Positions 1 through 8,460 of a stretch of DNA of 64,000 bases are shown here, piece after piece. Source of the stretch: DASQEH01 sp038237745 (GTDB lineage Bacteria > Actinomycetota > Actinomycetes > Propionibacteriales > Nocardioidaceae); contig JBBRYJ010000004.1 in assembly GCA_038237745.1 (NCBI GenBank), positions 124,001 to 188,000 on the forward strand. The letters run 5' to 3'. Within the stretch, counting starts at the first letter, position 1; each line of letters begins with the position of its first letter. The notes below the pieces were generated by a model. It was not told the origin of the DNA. It made no database searches and saw nothing but the letters and a program-made list of their open reading frames with translations. Made by a program: the position numbers and the translations under genes.

Positions 1-1
1 G

Positions 2-772
2 CCGAGGGTCATCAGGCCGCCGTTTCTCGCCCCCAACCACACCGATACCGTTCCCTCGATCATCGGAGGCGGGGCCAGGGTCATCACACCAGGCGCGATC
101 AGCCTCGCTCACCTCGGTGTCCTCTTCCTCGACGAGGCACCCGAGTTCAAGCCCTCGGTCCACGACGCTCTCCGTCAACCGCTGGAGAGCGGCGAGATCT
201 CCATACGGCGGGCAGAAGGGTCGGCTCGGTTCCCTGCCGCCTTCCAGCTGATCTGCGCGGCGAACCCGTGCCCCTGCGGCGACGGATACGGCAGGGCCAC
301 AAAGTGCACCTGCTCAGCCGACAAGAAGCGTCGCTATCGAGCGCGCATCAGCGGGCCGGTCCGGGATCGGATCGACATCACTCACTCCGTGCTGCCCGTC
401 AACCGGGCCGAGATGCGGCAACGCGGCGGTGCCTCCGAGACCACTGTTGCTGTCAGCAGCCGAGTACACGCTGCCAGGGAGCGCCAGAGGGCTCGCTTCT
501 CCGGTCTCCCCTGGTCGTCGAACGGCGAGGTGCCCGGGTACGAGTTCCGCCGGCTCTGCGGTCTTGACCCGGATGCCGCCGGGTTCATCGAGGACGCGGT
601 GGGATCGGGCGGGCTCACACAACGCGGAGCGGACCGGGTCGCCCGGGTGGCATGGACGCTTGCCGACCTGGCCGGGTGCGACACTCCCAGGGCCAGCCAC
701 ATCATGGAGGCTCTGTACCTGCGCAGCGACGGCGTGATGGGGCGTTGCTTCGGCTCCGGGGGACTGGCGTAG
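2..772 (+). CDS. comM: ComM/YifB-family Mg-chelatase-like AAA+ ATPase (3' part)
   Basis: Only the last 256 codons lie in the window; the reading frame is already open at base 2. The visible part starts just before the Walker B region (LFLDEAPEF, about residues 41-49 of the fragment). It then has the conserved cysteine-containing stretch (AANPCPCGDGYG, then CTCSADKKRRY) typical of the YifB/ComM branch of the Mg-chelatase family, and ends in the C-terminal Mg_chelatase_C helical domain. Family members are hexameric helicase-like ATPases; in naturally competent bacteria ComM promotes branch migration during DNA uptake. The stop codon is followed immediately by the dprA start, so the two are surely co-transcribed, which agrees with a shared role in handling incoming single-stranded DNA. 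Confidence 0.93.
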   Translation, partial: PRVIRPPFLAPNHTDTVPSIIGGGARVITPGAISLAHLGVLFLDEAPEFKPSVHDALRQPLESGEISIRRAEGSARFPAAFQLICAANPCPCGDGYGRATKCTCSADKKRRYRARISGPVRDRIDITHSVLPVNRAEMRQRGGASETTVAVSSRVHAARERQRARFSGLPWSSNGEVPGYEFRRLCGLDPDAAGFIEDAVGSGGLTQRGADRVARVAWTLADLAGCDTPRASHIMEALYLRSDGVMGRCFGSGGLA

Positions 773-1915
773 ATGGTCATTGTCGAAGAGGCGGAACGGC
801 GAGCCCGGGTCGTGATGAGCAAGGTGGCGGAGCCGGGCGACCCTGACGTCTGTCGACTCGTACGTGATCATTCGGCGGGTGAGCTTCTGGGGCGACTCCG
901 GTCTGGTCGGCGGGTCGACTCGCCCAAGGTGGCGGCGTGGGCGGGACGTGCCTCGACGGCTGACTACGACGACTTGGCCAGGGCCGCCGACCTGGTCGAC
1001 GCTCGCTTTGTGTGCCCGGGTGACGACGAGTGGCCCGCCGCCCTCGACGACCTCGTCCGGCTCGAGGGTGAGGCAGGGGACCGCCGGGTCGGGGCCCCGT
1101 TCGGACTTTGGGTCCGAGGTGCCGTCAGTGCCTCCGCTCTGGCGAGCCGATGCGTCGCCATCGTCGGGTCGCGAGCCTCGACGGCGTACGGCGAGCACAT
1201 GGCCTCGGCGCTAGCGTTCGACTGCAGCCGGCACGGGATCACCGTAGTTTCCGGAGGTGCGTATGGGATCGACGCTGCTGCCCATCGGGCAGTGCTGTCC
1301 AGGCAGTCCGCGACGGTTGCCGTCCTCGCCGGTGGGATCGACCGCCTCTACCCGGTCGGTAACACGCAGCTCCTCACTCAAGTGCTGGACTCCGGCCTTC
1401 TGGTGAGCGAGGCCGCCCCAGGGTGTGCTCCCACCAAGTCGCGCTTTCTCGTCCGCAACAGGATCATCGCGGCCCTCTCCCAGGGCACGGTGGTGGTGGA
1501 GGCGGCTCTGCGCAGCGGCGCCCTGAACACAGCTCGTTGGGCGCGCGACCTCGGCAGAGGAGTCATGGGCGTCCCTGGACCGGTGACCTCCGTGGCGTCC
1601 GGTGGGGTCCACGAGCTGCTGCGCCAGCCGGAGACGCTGCTCGTGACCGACGCACCGGAGATCATCGAACACATCTCGCCGGCAGGGGAAGGGCTGGCTC
1701 CGCCGAAGTCTGGGATCGTGCGGGAGATCGATCTCTTCTCCCGGACGAGTCGACAAGTCCTGGATGCCACTCCGCTCTCCGTGCCCGCCCAGGTGCATTC
1801 GATCGCTCGGACGGCGGGGCTCGTCCGCGATGAGGTCGAAAGGGAGCTGTCACTGCTGAGGAAAGCGGGTCTTGTCGTGGAGCGCACCGGCGGATGGACG
1901 CTGGCACCGCCGTAG
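773..1915 (+). CDS. dprA: DNA processing protein DprA (Smf)
   Basis: A 380-residue protein with the DprA Rossmann core: IVGSRAST near residue 129, SGGAYGIDAAAH near 160, then AVLAGGIDRLYP and SEAAPG, and the RNRIIAALSQGTVVVEAA stretch that defines the family. The C-terminal 70 residues (QVLDATPLSVPAQVHSIA onward) look like the winged-helix domain found in many DprA proteins. DprA binds single-stranded DNA and loads RecA during transformation; in actinomycetes its role is rarely tested. The ATG directly abuts the stop of comM, so translation is likely coupled. Length is normal for the family. Confidence 0.96.
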   Translation: MVIVEEAERRARVVMSKVAEPGDPDVCRLVRDHSAGELLGRLRSGRRVDSPKVAAWAGRASTADYDDLARAADLVDARFVCPGDDEWPAALDDLVRLEGEAGDRRVGAPFGLWVRGAVSASALASRCVAIVGSRASTAYGEHMASALAFDCSRHGITVVSGGAYGIDAAAHRAVLSRQSATVAVLAGGIDRLYPVGNTQLLTQVLDSGLLVSEAAPGCAPTKSRFLVRNRIIAALSQGTVVVEAALRSGALNTARWARDLGRGVMGVPGPVTSVASGGVHELLRQPETLLVTDAPEIIEHISPAGEGLAPPKSGIVREIDLFSRTSRQVLDATPLSVPAQVHSIARTAGLVRDEVERELSLLRKAGLVVERTGGWTLAPP

Positions 1916-1989
1916 TAGGACAGCCAAGCCGTGTCAGCGACACAGAGCCGCCTGGCGGATTCCGACATAGGCGGCTGGCAGCATGAGGT

Positions 1990-2928
1990 ATGCCGAGCAC
2001 GACGGTCGACCTCCCCGTCTCACTCGGGACAGCACTTGACGACTACGGCCGCCACCTCAGGCTGGAACGTGATCTCGCACCGCACACAGTCCGGGCCTAC
2101 CTCGGCGACGTTCGAGGTCTGCTGGTTCACGCCAGCATGCTCGGGGCGAAGGAGGTGGGCGATCTCGATCTTGCCGCGCTCAGAAGCTGGCTCGCCAAGC
2201 AGCAGTCGCTTGGCACATCGGCAGCGACGCTGTCTCGTCGCGCGACGGCGGCGCGCGTGTTCACGGCATGGGCAGCGACGACGGGACGGCACTCCACGGA
2301 CCCGGGTGCGCTGCTCGCAAGCCCCAAGTCGCGGCGAGTCCTTCCGCCGGTGTTGACCAGCGACGAGGCGCGACGGCTGCTAGCAGCCGCAGCCGCAGCC
2401 GCGGACGGCGAACGGCTGGGGGCGACCGGGCTACGAGACGTTGCCATTCTGGAGATGCTGTATGCCACCGGCGTTCGGGTGGCAGAGCTCACGGGGCTCG
2501 ACGTCGACGACATGGACACGGAACGACGAGTCGTCAGAGTCCTCGGCAAGGGGCGCAGGGAGCGCTCGGTGCCCTACGGTGTCCCGGCCGGTCGCGCGGT
2601 TGCGGTCTGGGTCCGGTACGGGCGACCGGAACTGGCGGCAGGTGGCAGCGGCGCCGCCTTGTTCCTCGGCGTCCGAGGGGGGCGAATCGACCAGCGAGCC
2701 GTACGGGCGATCGTGCATGCGAGGCTCGCGGAAGTCACGGGAGCACCGGATCTGGGGCCACACGGGCTCCGCCACACGGCGGCGACACACCTGCTCGAGG
2801 GCGGTGCCGACCTGCGAGCCGTCCAGGAGATCCTGGGACACGCCTCACTGGCGACCACCCAGATCTATACGCACGTCTCCACGGAACGACTTCGTGCCGC
2901 CTATCGACAAGCTCACCCCCGCGCGTGA
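1990..2928 (+). CDS. xerC: Tyrosine recombinase XerC-like
   Basis: A 312-residue tyrosine recombinase. The N-terminal SAM-like/core-binding domain (residues 10-110) is followed by the catalytic domain with all expected residues: Arg in TGVRVAEL (about 163), the beta-hairpin Lys in GKGRRERSVP, HGLRH (about 258), a second His in LGHASL, and the nucleophilic Tyr in TTQIYTHV (about 293). Position after comM-dprA and upstream of rpsB is the usual actinobacterial place for the chromosome-dimer recombinase, so XerC is a better call than a phage or integron integrase. The gene is 74 bases downstream of dprA and probably in the same operon. A GAGG lies only one base before the ATG, so the exact start is not certain. 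Confidence 0.92.
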   Translation: MPSTTVDLPVSLGTALDDYGRHLRLERDLAPHTVRAYLGDVRGLLVHASMLGAKEVGDLDLAALRSWLAKQQSLGTSAATLSRRATAARVFTAWAATTGRHSTDPGALLASPKSRRVLPPVLTSDEARRLLAAAAAAADGERLGATGLRDVAILEMLYATGVRVAELTGLDVDDMDTERRVVRVLGKGRRERSVPYGVPAGRAVAVWVRYGRPELAAGGSGAALFLGVRGGRIDQRAVRAIVHARLAEVTGAPDLGPHGLRHTAATHLLEGGADLRAVQEILGHASLATTQIYTHVSTERLRAAYRQAHPRA

Positions 2929-2934
2929 GGGGGT
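2915..2934. terminator. Hairpin over the xerC stop codon
   Basis: ACCCCC and GGGGGT form a perfect six-base stem with an eight-base loop that contains the xerC stop codon. It sits between convergent xerC and the M23 peptidase gene and can serve both. There is no T-run, as is common for actinobacterial terminators. Termination is inferred. Confidence 0.5.
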
Positions 2935-2965
2935 ATGGCTTGACTGATCGCGCCACGCACGCTTG

Positions 2966-3655
2966 TCATCCGCCATCAGACCGCCCAACAAGACCTGCAA
3001 CTAACAAGGCGACCGTGCGGCCCACCCACACGGGCACCGTCGCAGGTCCGGCTCTCCCGACGGGGCGCAGGCTCGCTGGCGGCGTCGGTGCCAGCCGACC
3101 ATCGGGCTGCCAACCTGTGACGGTCGGTGGTGCGTAACCGCCTGGCCCGGCGGACCACACCGGCTTGAGTCTGACTCGCTGAGGTCCGAGGAGGCTGAGC
3201 GGATCGAGGTACGAGTCTCCCCGCCGAATGCCAAGGTGAAGACAGACATCGGGCAGACAGTGGGAGTGCGTCGCCTGGAGCAGACCGATGACGTCGCCAG
3301 CGTCGACTGCCTGACCGACGGCTACGTCGGTTGTGACCGGCTCGTACGTCGATCTGAGGTCGCCGTGGTCGACGACCACGACCCCGCGCCCGGCGATTGC
3401 GCGAGCGAACGTGACGACACCGGCTCCAATGGCAAGCACGGGCTGGGCGACAGAGCCGGACAGGTCTACGCCGCGATGACCAGCAGCGTAGGCATCCTGA
3501 GGGGGGTCGAACCCACGGATCACGGTAGGTGTCGGCTCCAACGGCCAGACCCACCTCGGGTCGGTCGGCCTCGCGGCCACGGCGGAGGGCTGGCCCGCCG
3601 GAGCGGCGAGTAGGCAGAGGCCGGCGAGAAAGAGCGCCCGGCGCGGACTTGTCAT
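2966..3655 (-). CDS. Secreted M23-family peptidase
   Basis: A 229-residue protein with an N-terminal signal peptide (MTSPRRALFLAGL, ending around SAVAA near residue 28). The following domain is a LytM/M23 zinc peptidase: GHRGVDLSG carries the first His and Asp ligands, and CLHLGIRRGDSYLDPL is the typical C-terminal signature. Such proteins cleave peptide cross-links in peptidoglycan or act as amidase activators outside the membrane. The frame stays open far upstream, but the signal peptide fixes the start at the ATG used here. The start overlaps the stop of a tiny seven-codon frame (see findings). The position next to rpsB on the opposite strand is the usual place of this gene in actinomycetes. 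Confidence 0.88.
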   Translation of the reverse strand: MTSPRRALFLAGLCLLAAPAGQPSAVAARPTDPRWVWPLEPTPTVIRGFDPPQDAYAAGHRGVDLSGSVAQPVLAIGAGVVTFARAIAGRGVVVVDHGDLRSTYEPVTTDVAVGQAVDAGDVIGLLQATHSHCLPDVCLHLGIRRGDSYLDPLSLLGPQRVRLKPVWSAGPGGYAPPTVTGWQPDGRLAPTPPASLRPVGRAGPATVPVWVGRTVALLVAGLVGRSDGG

Positions 3656-4024
3656 GTCACCAGGTTGGTCGTCATACGATCCCCCTGTAAGCCGCAGACA
3701 GCACCTTGTGCACCGACCGGCAAGGGTCCGCGTGGCTGTGGAAGCGCGAGCCGTTTGCGGGGTTTCGTCTGCGAGCGATGATTCCTCTACACTCGGATTA
3801 GCGACCCGGTCGTTTCGGGTCGACTTCGCATGCTCACTTTCCGTGGCCTTGCCGCGGGCGTGCGCCTCGGTCTCCCCGAGGGTCTCCGGATGAGTCCGGA
3901 GTCCAGAGGAGAGCGGTTCGCGCGTGAGCGTCAGGGTCTCGGCTCCCGTCGAGACGACAACCGCAAGCGGCGCTGTTGAGTGTCGCAGACACGGCACTCC
4001 ACGAGTGTCGAAGGAGGAACGCTC
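3656..4024 (+). promoter_or_regulatory. rpsB leader region with stacked hairpins
   Basis: This 369-base stretch holds no convincing gene. On the plus strand a TACACT -10-like hexamer lies at 3788-3793, with no good -35. Just after it come three hairpins: CGACCCG/CGGGTCG at 3802-3822 (seven-base stem), CCTCGG/CCGAGG at about 3869-3885, and TCCGGA-TGAG-TCCGGA at about 3884-3900. The rpsB ribosome-binding site AAGGAGG is at 4011-4017. Stacked hairpins ahead of a ribosomal protein gene suggest an autoregulatory leader, but this is inference. The minus strand contains the upstream region of the M23 peptidase gene. Confidence 0.5.
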
Positions 4025-5164
4025 ATGGCCGTCGTGACCATGCGCCAGCTGCTCGAGAGCGGCGTCCACTTCGGGCACCAGACCCGTCGTTGGAACCCGA
4101 AGATGAAGCGATTCATCATGACCGAGCGCAACGGCATCTACATCATCGACCTACAGCAGTCGCTGGCCTACATCGACCGGGGCTACGCCTTCATCAAGGG
4201 GGCCGTCGCAAGCGGTGGACAAGTCTTGTTCGTCGGTACGAAGAAGCAGGCCCAGGAGGCCATCTCAGAGCAGGCGAAGCGCGTGGGGATGCCCTTCGTC
4301 AACCAGCGTTGGCTCGGGGGGATGCTGACGAACTTCCAGACAGTTCACCAGCGGATCCTGCGACTCAAGGAGCTCGAGGAGATCGACTTCGACGACGTGG
4401 CCGGCTCGAGCCGCACGAAGAAGGAACTGCTCCAGATGCGGCGCGAGAAGGACAAGCTCGACCGCACGCTTGGTGGTATTCGCGACATGGGTCGGGTACC
4501 AGCCGCTGTCTGGATCGTCGACACCAACAAGGAGCATCTCGCCGTCGACGAGGCTCGCAAGCTCGGCATACCGATCGTCGCGATCCTCGACAGCAACTGC
4601 GACCCCGACATGGTCGACTTCCCAATTCCGGGTAACGACGACGCGATTCGCTCGGTCACGTTGTTGACTCGCATCGTCGCCGACGCTGTGGCTGACGGGC
4701 TGATGGCTCGTGCCGGCGTCAAGAGCGGACAGGAGGCTACAGGCGAGGAGCTCGGCGCTGAGGAGCCTCTCGCAGAGTGGGAGAGGGAGCTTCTCGGGCG
4801 TCAGGCAGACGCAGCCGCGCTGGCACCCGGCCAGGCGACGACTGGCGGCTCAGCTGGCGACGAGTCCGCGGCTGCCGAGCCGGAGTCTGCGGCGACACCG
4901 AGCAAACCTGAGCCAGCGGCGACACTCGAGCCGGCTGCCCCGGCAAGTGCCGGCGAGACCGAGTCCGCGGTGGCCCAGGCCGAGCCTGCCGCCGCGCCAG
5001 ATCTGGCTGAGCCTGCGGCGACGCCGGCTCCCGCCGACTCCGGGCTGGACGCGTCCGAAGGCGAGCAAGAAGCCACCGCCGAGACGTCGCCGCAGACCTT
5101 CCAAGGTGTCGTCACAACTGGTGGCGAACCCGTGCCGACCGACGACAGCCCACCACCGGCCTGA
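4025..5164 (+). CDS. rpsB: 30S ribosomal protein S2 with long acidic Ala/Pro-rich tail
   Basis: Ribosomal protein S2: begins MAVVTMRQLLESGVHFGH, has HQTRRWNPKMKRFI and later AVWIVDTNKEHLAVDEAR and IPGNDDAIRS, all standard S2 signatures. The ATG is chosen because AAGGAGG lies seven bases upstream and because the product then starts at the family's usual first residue. The S2 fold ends near residue 240. About 130 further residues form an alanine-, proline- and glutamate-rich, low-complexity acidic tail (repeated EPAA-like units), making the protein 379 residues against the usual 250-300. The codon pattern stays normal through the tail, so it is a real extension. It is followed by tsf, the universal partner gene. 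Confidence 0.97.
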   Translation: MAVVTMRQLLESGVHFGHQTRRWNPKMKRFIMTERNGIYIIDLQQSLAYIDRGYAFIKGAVASGGQVLFVGTKKQAQEAISEQAKRVGMPFVNQRWLGGMLTNFQTVHQRILRLKELEEIDFDDVAGSSRTKKELLQMRREKDKLDRTLGGIRDMGRVPAAVWIVDTNKEHLAVDEARKLGIPIVAILDSNCDPDMVDFPIPGNDDAIRSVTLLTRIVADAVADGLMARAGVKSGQEATGEELGAEEPLAEWERELLGRQADAAALAPGQATTGGSAGDESAAAEPESAATPSKPEPAATLEPAAPASAGETESAVAQAEPAAAPDLAEPAATPAPADSGLDASEGEQEATAETSPQTFQGVVTTGGEPVPTDDSPPPA

Positions 5165-5258
5165 CGCCGGGTCTCGAACATCGACCCCTTGCGCACGACA
5201 GGGGGACCGTCCTTGCGTCGGCCACTCGTCGGCGCTTGACCAGTGAGGATCACGTGAC

Positions 5259-6077
5259 ATGGCAGTAGCTGCCGCTGACGTCAAGAAGCTCCGCGACGCC
5301 ACAGGCGCCGGAATGCTCGACTCGAAGAAGGCGCTGGAGGCGGCCGATGGAGACTTCGACAAGGCGATCGAGTTGCTCCGCATCAATGGTGCCGCGAAGG
5401 CCGCCAAGAGAGGGGCCGAGCGCACCGCGTCAGCCGGCCTCGTCGCGAGCTCGGGAGGCTCGCTGGTCGAGCTCAACTGCGAGACGGACTTCGTTGCCAA
5501 GTCGGAGGGCTTCGTCGCACTCGCCGAGGAGATCGTCGCAGCGGCAGAGTCGGCGCAGGCGTCCGACGCCGGAACCTTGGCTCGCGCGGTCACGCCTGCC
5601 GGGCGAACAGTGGGAGAGGCTGTCGAGGCGCTCGCCTCCGTGATCGGTGAGAAGATCGAGCTCGGCCGAGTAGCCTTCTTCGACGGCTCGGCCACTGCGT
5701 ACATGCACCGCCGCTCGGGCGACCTGCCGCCTGCCGTAGGCGTCCTCGTCGCCTTCGACGGCGACGACGAGGCGGCGGCCCGAGGGGCCGCGATGCAGAT
5801 TGCCGCGATGCGCCCTCAGTTCGTCTCCAGAGACGAGGTACCCGATGAGCTTGTGGCCAAGGAGCGCGAGATCGCAGAGGCGACCGCGCGTGGTGAGGGC
5901 AAGCCCGAGCAAGCGATCTCCCGCATCATCGAGGGCCGACTCAACGGCTTCTTCAAAGAGGTCGTCCTGCTGGAACAGCCCTCGGTGCAGGACAGCAAGA
6001 AGTCCGTCAAGTCCGTTCTCGACGATGCTGGGGTGACGGTCAAGCGCTTCGCCCGCTTCGAGGTGGGCGGCGCCTGA
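5259..6077 (+). CDS. tsf: Elongation factor Ts
   Basis: EF-Ts, the nucleotide-exchange factor for EF-Tu. The N-terminal UBA-like domain (ADVKKLRDATGAGMLDSKKA, residues 5-45) and the core signature ELNCETDFVAK (about residue 70) are intact, as is the C-terminal region with EQPSVQDSKKSV. The 272-residue length is normal. The intergenic gap from rpsB is 94 bases and contains a small CCCCT/AGGGG hairpin, which may set the relative level of the two genes as reported in other bacteria; this last point is inference. Confidence 0.97.
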   Translation: MAVAAADVKKLRDATGAGMLDSKKALEAADGDFDKAIELLRINGAAKAAKRGAERTASAGLVASSGGSLVELNCETDFVAKSEGFVALAEEIVAAAESAQASDAGTLARAVTPAGRTVGEAVEALASVIGEKIELGRVAFFDGSATAYMHRRSGDLPPAVGVLVAFDGDDEAAARGAAMQIAAMRPQFVSRDEVPDELVAKEREIAEATARGEGKPEQAISRIIEGRLNGFFKEVVLLEQPSVQDSKKSVKSVLDDAGVTVKRFARFEVGGA

Positions 6078-6124
6078 CGCGAACCTGCTCCCGACTCCAC
6101 CAACGCCTCAGGAGGCCGCACCTC

Positions 6125-6898
6125 GTGGAACTCGCTCAGCCCGCCGTTGACCCAACACCTGCCGACCCAGCTGCCGACCCAACCTCGCTGGCCTACCGCA
6201 GGGTGCTCCTGAAGCTCTCCGGTGCAGTCTTCGGTGGCGGCAAGGTAGGTGTAGACCCTGACGTCGTGCACACGATCGCGTTGGAGATCGCGGGCGTCGT
6301 GCGGCAGGGTGTCCAGGTCGCCATCGTTCTGGGCGGGGGAAACTTCTTCCGGGGGGCGGAGCTCCAGCAGCGTGGCATGGACCGCGCAAGGGCTGACTAC
6401 ATGGGGATGCTCGGCATCGTCATGAACTGCCTGGCCCTGCAGGACTTCCTCGAGAAGGAAGGCATCGAGACACGCGTTCAGACGGCCATCACCATGGGGC
6501 AGGTCGCCGAGCCGTACATCCCGCGTCGGGCAATTAGGCATCTGGAGAAGGGCCGAGTCGTCATCTTCGGTGCCGGCGCCGGACTGCCCTTCTTCTCGAC
6601 GGACACCGTCGCGGTGCAGCGAGCCCTGGAGACCAAGTGCGACGTGGTGCTGATGGGCAAGAACGGCGTCGACGGCGTCTACACCGCCGACCCTCGCCTA
6701 GACCCGACAGCTACCAAGCTCGACACCGTCACCTACACCGAGGCCCTGCAGCGCGGGCTCCGCGTCGCCGATGCGACCGCATTCGCGCTGTGCATGGAGA
6801 ACAACCTTCCGATGGTGGTCTTCGGGATGATGGAGGCGGGCGTGGTCGCTCGCATCGTCCAAGGTGAGAAGATCGGGACCTACGTCGGCAGCGAGTGA
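6125..6898 (+). CDS. pyrH: Uridylate kinase
   Basis: UMP kinase of the amino-acid-kinase fold, making UDP for RNA, sugar-nucleotide and envelope synthesis. Motifs: RRVLLKLSGAVFGGG at the phosphate-binding start, VLGGGNFFRG, MDRARADYMGMLG, and KNGVDGVYTADPR near the nucleotide site. The usual LSGE is LSGA here, a small deviation at a position that is Glu in most family members. Translation starts at a GTG with AGGAGG nine bases upstream; the first 20 residues are an Ala/Pro-rich extension. It lies in the conserved order tsf-pyrH-frr. Confidence 0.95.
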   Translation: MELAQPAVDPTPADPAADPTSLAYRRVLLKLSGAVFGGGKVGVDPDVVHTIALEIAGVVRQGVQVAIVLGGGNFFRGAELQQRGMDRARADYMGMLGIVMNCLALQDFLEKEGIETRVQTAITMGQVAEPYIPRRAIRHLEKGRVVIFGAGAGLPFFSTDTVAVQRALETKCDVVLMGKNGVDGVYTADPRLDPTATKLDTVTYTEALQRGLRVADATAFALCMENNLPMVVFGMMEAGVVARIVQGEKIGTYVGSE

Positions 6899-6986
6899 CG
6901 CACAGCCCTGTTCCGCAGGAGCTCGTGCCGCACGGCGGTTCGACGTAGCCGGCAGCGAAGTATCGATGAACGAGAAGGAGACCGGC

Positions 6987-7544
6987 GTGATCGACGCGAA
7001 CCTCAGGGAAGCCGACCAGAAGATGACCAAGGCGGTCGAGGTTGCCAAGGATGACTTCGCCTCGATCCGGACCGGGCGGGCGCACCCGTCGATGTTCTCG
7101 AAGCTGACCGCGGACTACTACGGCAGCCCCACACCGGTCCAGCAGCTCGCGTCCTTCTCGAACCCCGAGCCTCGCGTGGTCACGATCAACGCCTACGACA
7201 AGCAGGCGCTGGCAGGTATCGAGAAGGCCATCCGCGACTCCGATCTCGGCGTCAACCCCACGAACAACGGCGACAATCTCCGGGTCGTGATGCCGGAGCT
7301 CACCGAGGACCGCCGCCGGGAGTACATCAAGGTGGCACGGGCCAAGGCCGAGGACGCCCGAGTGTCCGTCCGCAACATCCGGCGCCATGCGAAGCAGCAG
7401 ATGGAGCGGGCGCAGAAGGACGGCGACGCAAGTGAGGACGACGTGACCGGGGGCGAGAAGCGTCTCGACGCGATGACCAAGAAGCACGTCGACCAGGTCG
7501 ACGACCTGCTGAAGCACAAGGAAGCCGAGCTCCTCGAGGTCTGA
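6987..7544 (+). CDS. frr: Ribosome recycling factor
   Basis: RRF, which with EF-G splits post-termination ribosomes. I start it at the GTG, not at the ATG seven codons upstream: GAAGGAG lies six bases before this GTG and the product then begins MIDANLREADQKM, the family's canonical start, and is exactly 185 residues long. FASIRTGRAHPSMF, TPVQQLAS and NIRRHAK are conserved family blocks. The gap to pyrH is 88 bases. Confidence 0.96.
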   Translation: MIDANLREADQKMTKAVEVAKDDFASIRTGRAHPSMFSKLTADYYGSPTPVQQLASFSNPEPRVVTINAYDKQALAGIEKAIRDSDLGVNPTNNGDNLRVVMPELTEDRRREYIKVARAKAEDARVSVRNIRRHAKQQMERAQKDGDASEDDVTGGEKRLDAMTKKHVDQVDDLLKHKEAELLEV

Positions 7545-7550
7545 GCGCCG

Positions 7551-8396
7551 ATGTCAGCGGAGTCGTCAACATCCGGGGCGACGAGGAGCCGGGCAGGTCG
7601 CGACCTGCCCGCGGCGATCGCGGTGTCGGTCGCCCTGCTGGTGGTCGTCGTCGTCTCGCTCGCCTACGTCAAGGCGGCCTTCCTCCTGGTGGTGGGAGCG
7701 GCGATCCTCGTCGGCCTGTGGGAGCTCGGTCGAGCGCTGACCGTCAACGGGACAAGTCTGCCGACCGCGCCGATGGCTCTCGGCTCGCTCGGAATGGTCG
7801 TCGGTTCGTACTACAGCGGCCCCGACGTGCTCATCGTGGCGCTGGCGACGACCGTGCTGGTCTCGATGCTGTGGCGGATGCCCGGAGGGCAGGACGGCTT
7901 CGTCCGCGACGTCAGCGCGACTGTGTTCTGCCTGGTCTACCTGCCCTTCCTGGCGTCTTTCGTCGCGTTGCTGCTGGCGCCGGACGACGGCGTCAGACGG
8001 GTGCTCACCTTCATCGCCGTGACAGCCTCCTCCGATATCGGCGGGTACGCCGTCGGCGCCGTCCTGGGACGGCATCAGATGGCGCCTGTGATCAGTCCGA
8101 AGAAGTCTTGGGAGGGCTTCGCCGGATCCGTGCTGGGCTCTACGGCCGTCGGGGTGGTGTGTGTCGTCTGGCTGCTCAGTGGGCAGGGGTGGGTCGGTGT
8201 CGTCGTGGGCATCGTCGCAGCCGTCGCCGCTACGCTGGGCGACCTGGCCGAGTCCCTGATGAAGCGTGACCTCGGAATCAAGGACATGAGCAACATCCTG
8301 CCGGGCCACGGCGGCATCATGGACCGTCTGGACTCGCTGCTGGCCGCCGTCTCCGTGGTCTACCTGGTGTTGCACTTCCTCGTGCCCGTCGCCTGA
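7551..8396 (+). CDS. cdsA: Phosphatidate cytidylyltransferase
   Basis: Integral membrane CDP-diglyceride synthetase, converting phosphatidic acid and CTP to CDP-diacylglycerol for phospholipid synthesis. The 281-residue protein has about eight hydrophobic segments and the CdsA signature near the C terminus: LGDLAESLMKRDLGIKD then LPGHGGIMDRLDS. It starts six bases after frr and is clearly in the rpsB-tsf-pyrH-frr operon, its usual position in actinomycetes. Confidence 0.95.
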   Translation: MSAESSTSGATRSRAGRDLPAAIAVSVALLVVVVVSLAYVKAAFLLVVGAAILVGLWELGRALTVNGTSLPTAPMALGSLGMVVGSYYSGPDVLIVALATTVLVSMLWRMPGGQDGFVRDVSATVFCLVYLPFLASFVALLLAPDDGVRRVLTFIAVTASSDIGGYAVGAVLGRHQMAPVISPKKSWEGFAGSVLGSTAVGVVCVVWLLSGQGWVGVVVGIVAAVAATLGDLAESLMKRDLGIKDMSNILPGHGGIMDRLDSLLAAVSVVYLVLHFLVPVA

Positions 8397-8460
8397 GCGG
8401 CGTGGCAGCTGCCTGGGTGGCAGGGTCAGTTGACGGCGTGGACATGTGCCGACGGCGTGG

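Noticed and set aside
1990..2928. The tyrosine recombinase as an integrase of a mobile element
   Set aside because: No attachment-site repeats, tRNA gene, or phage genes are nearby, and the position beside dprA is the normal one for xerC.
3656..4078. A 141-codon N-terminal extension of the M23 peptidase
   Set aside because: The signal peptide begins at the ATG at 3655, and the extension overlaps the rpsB promoter, leader and start.
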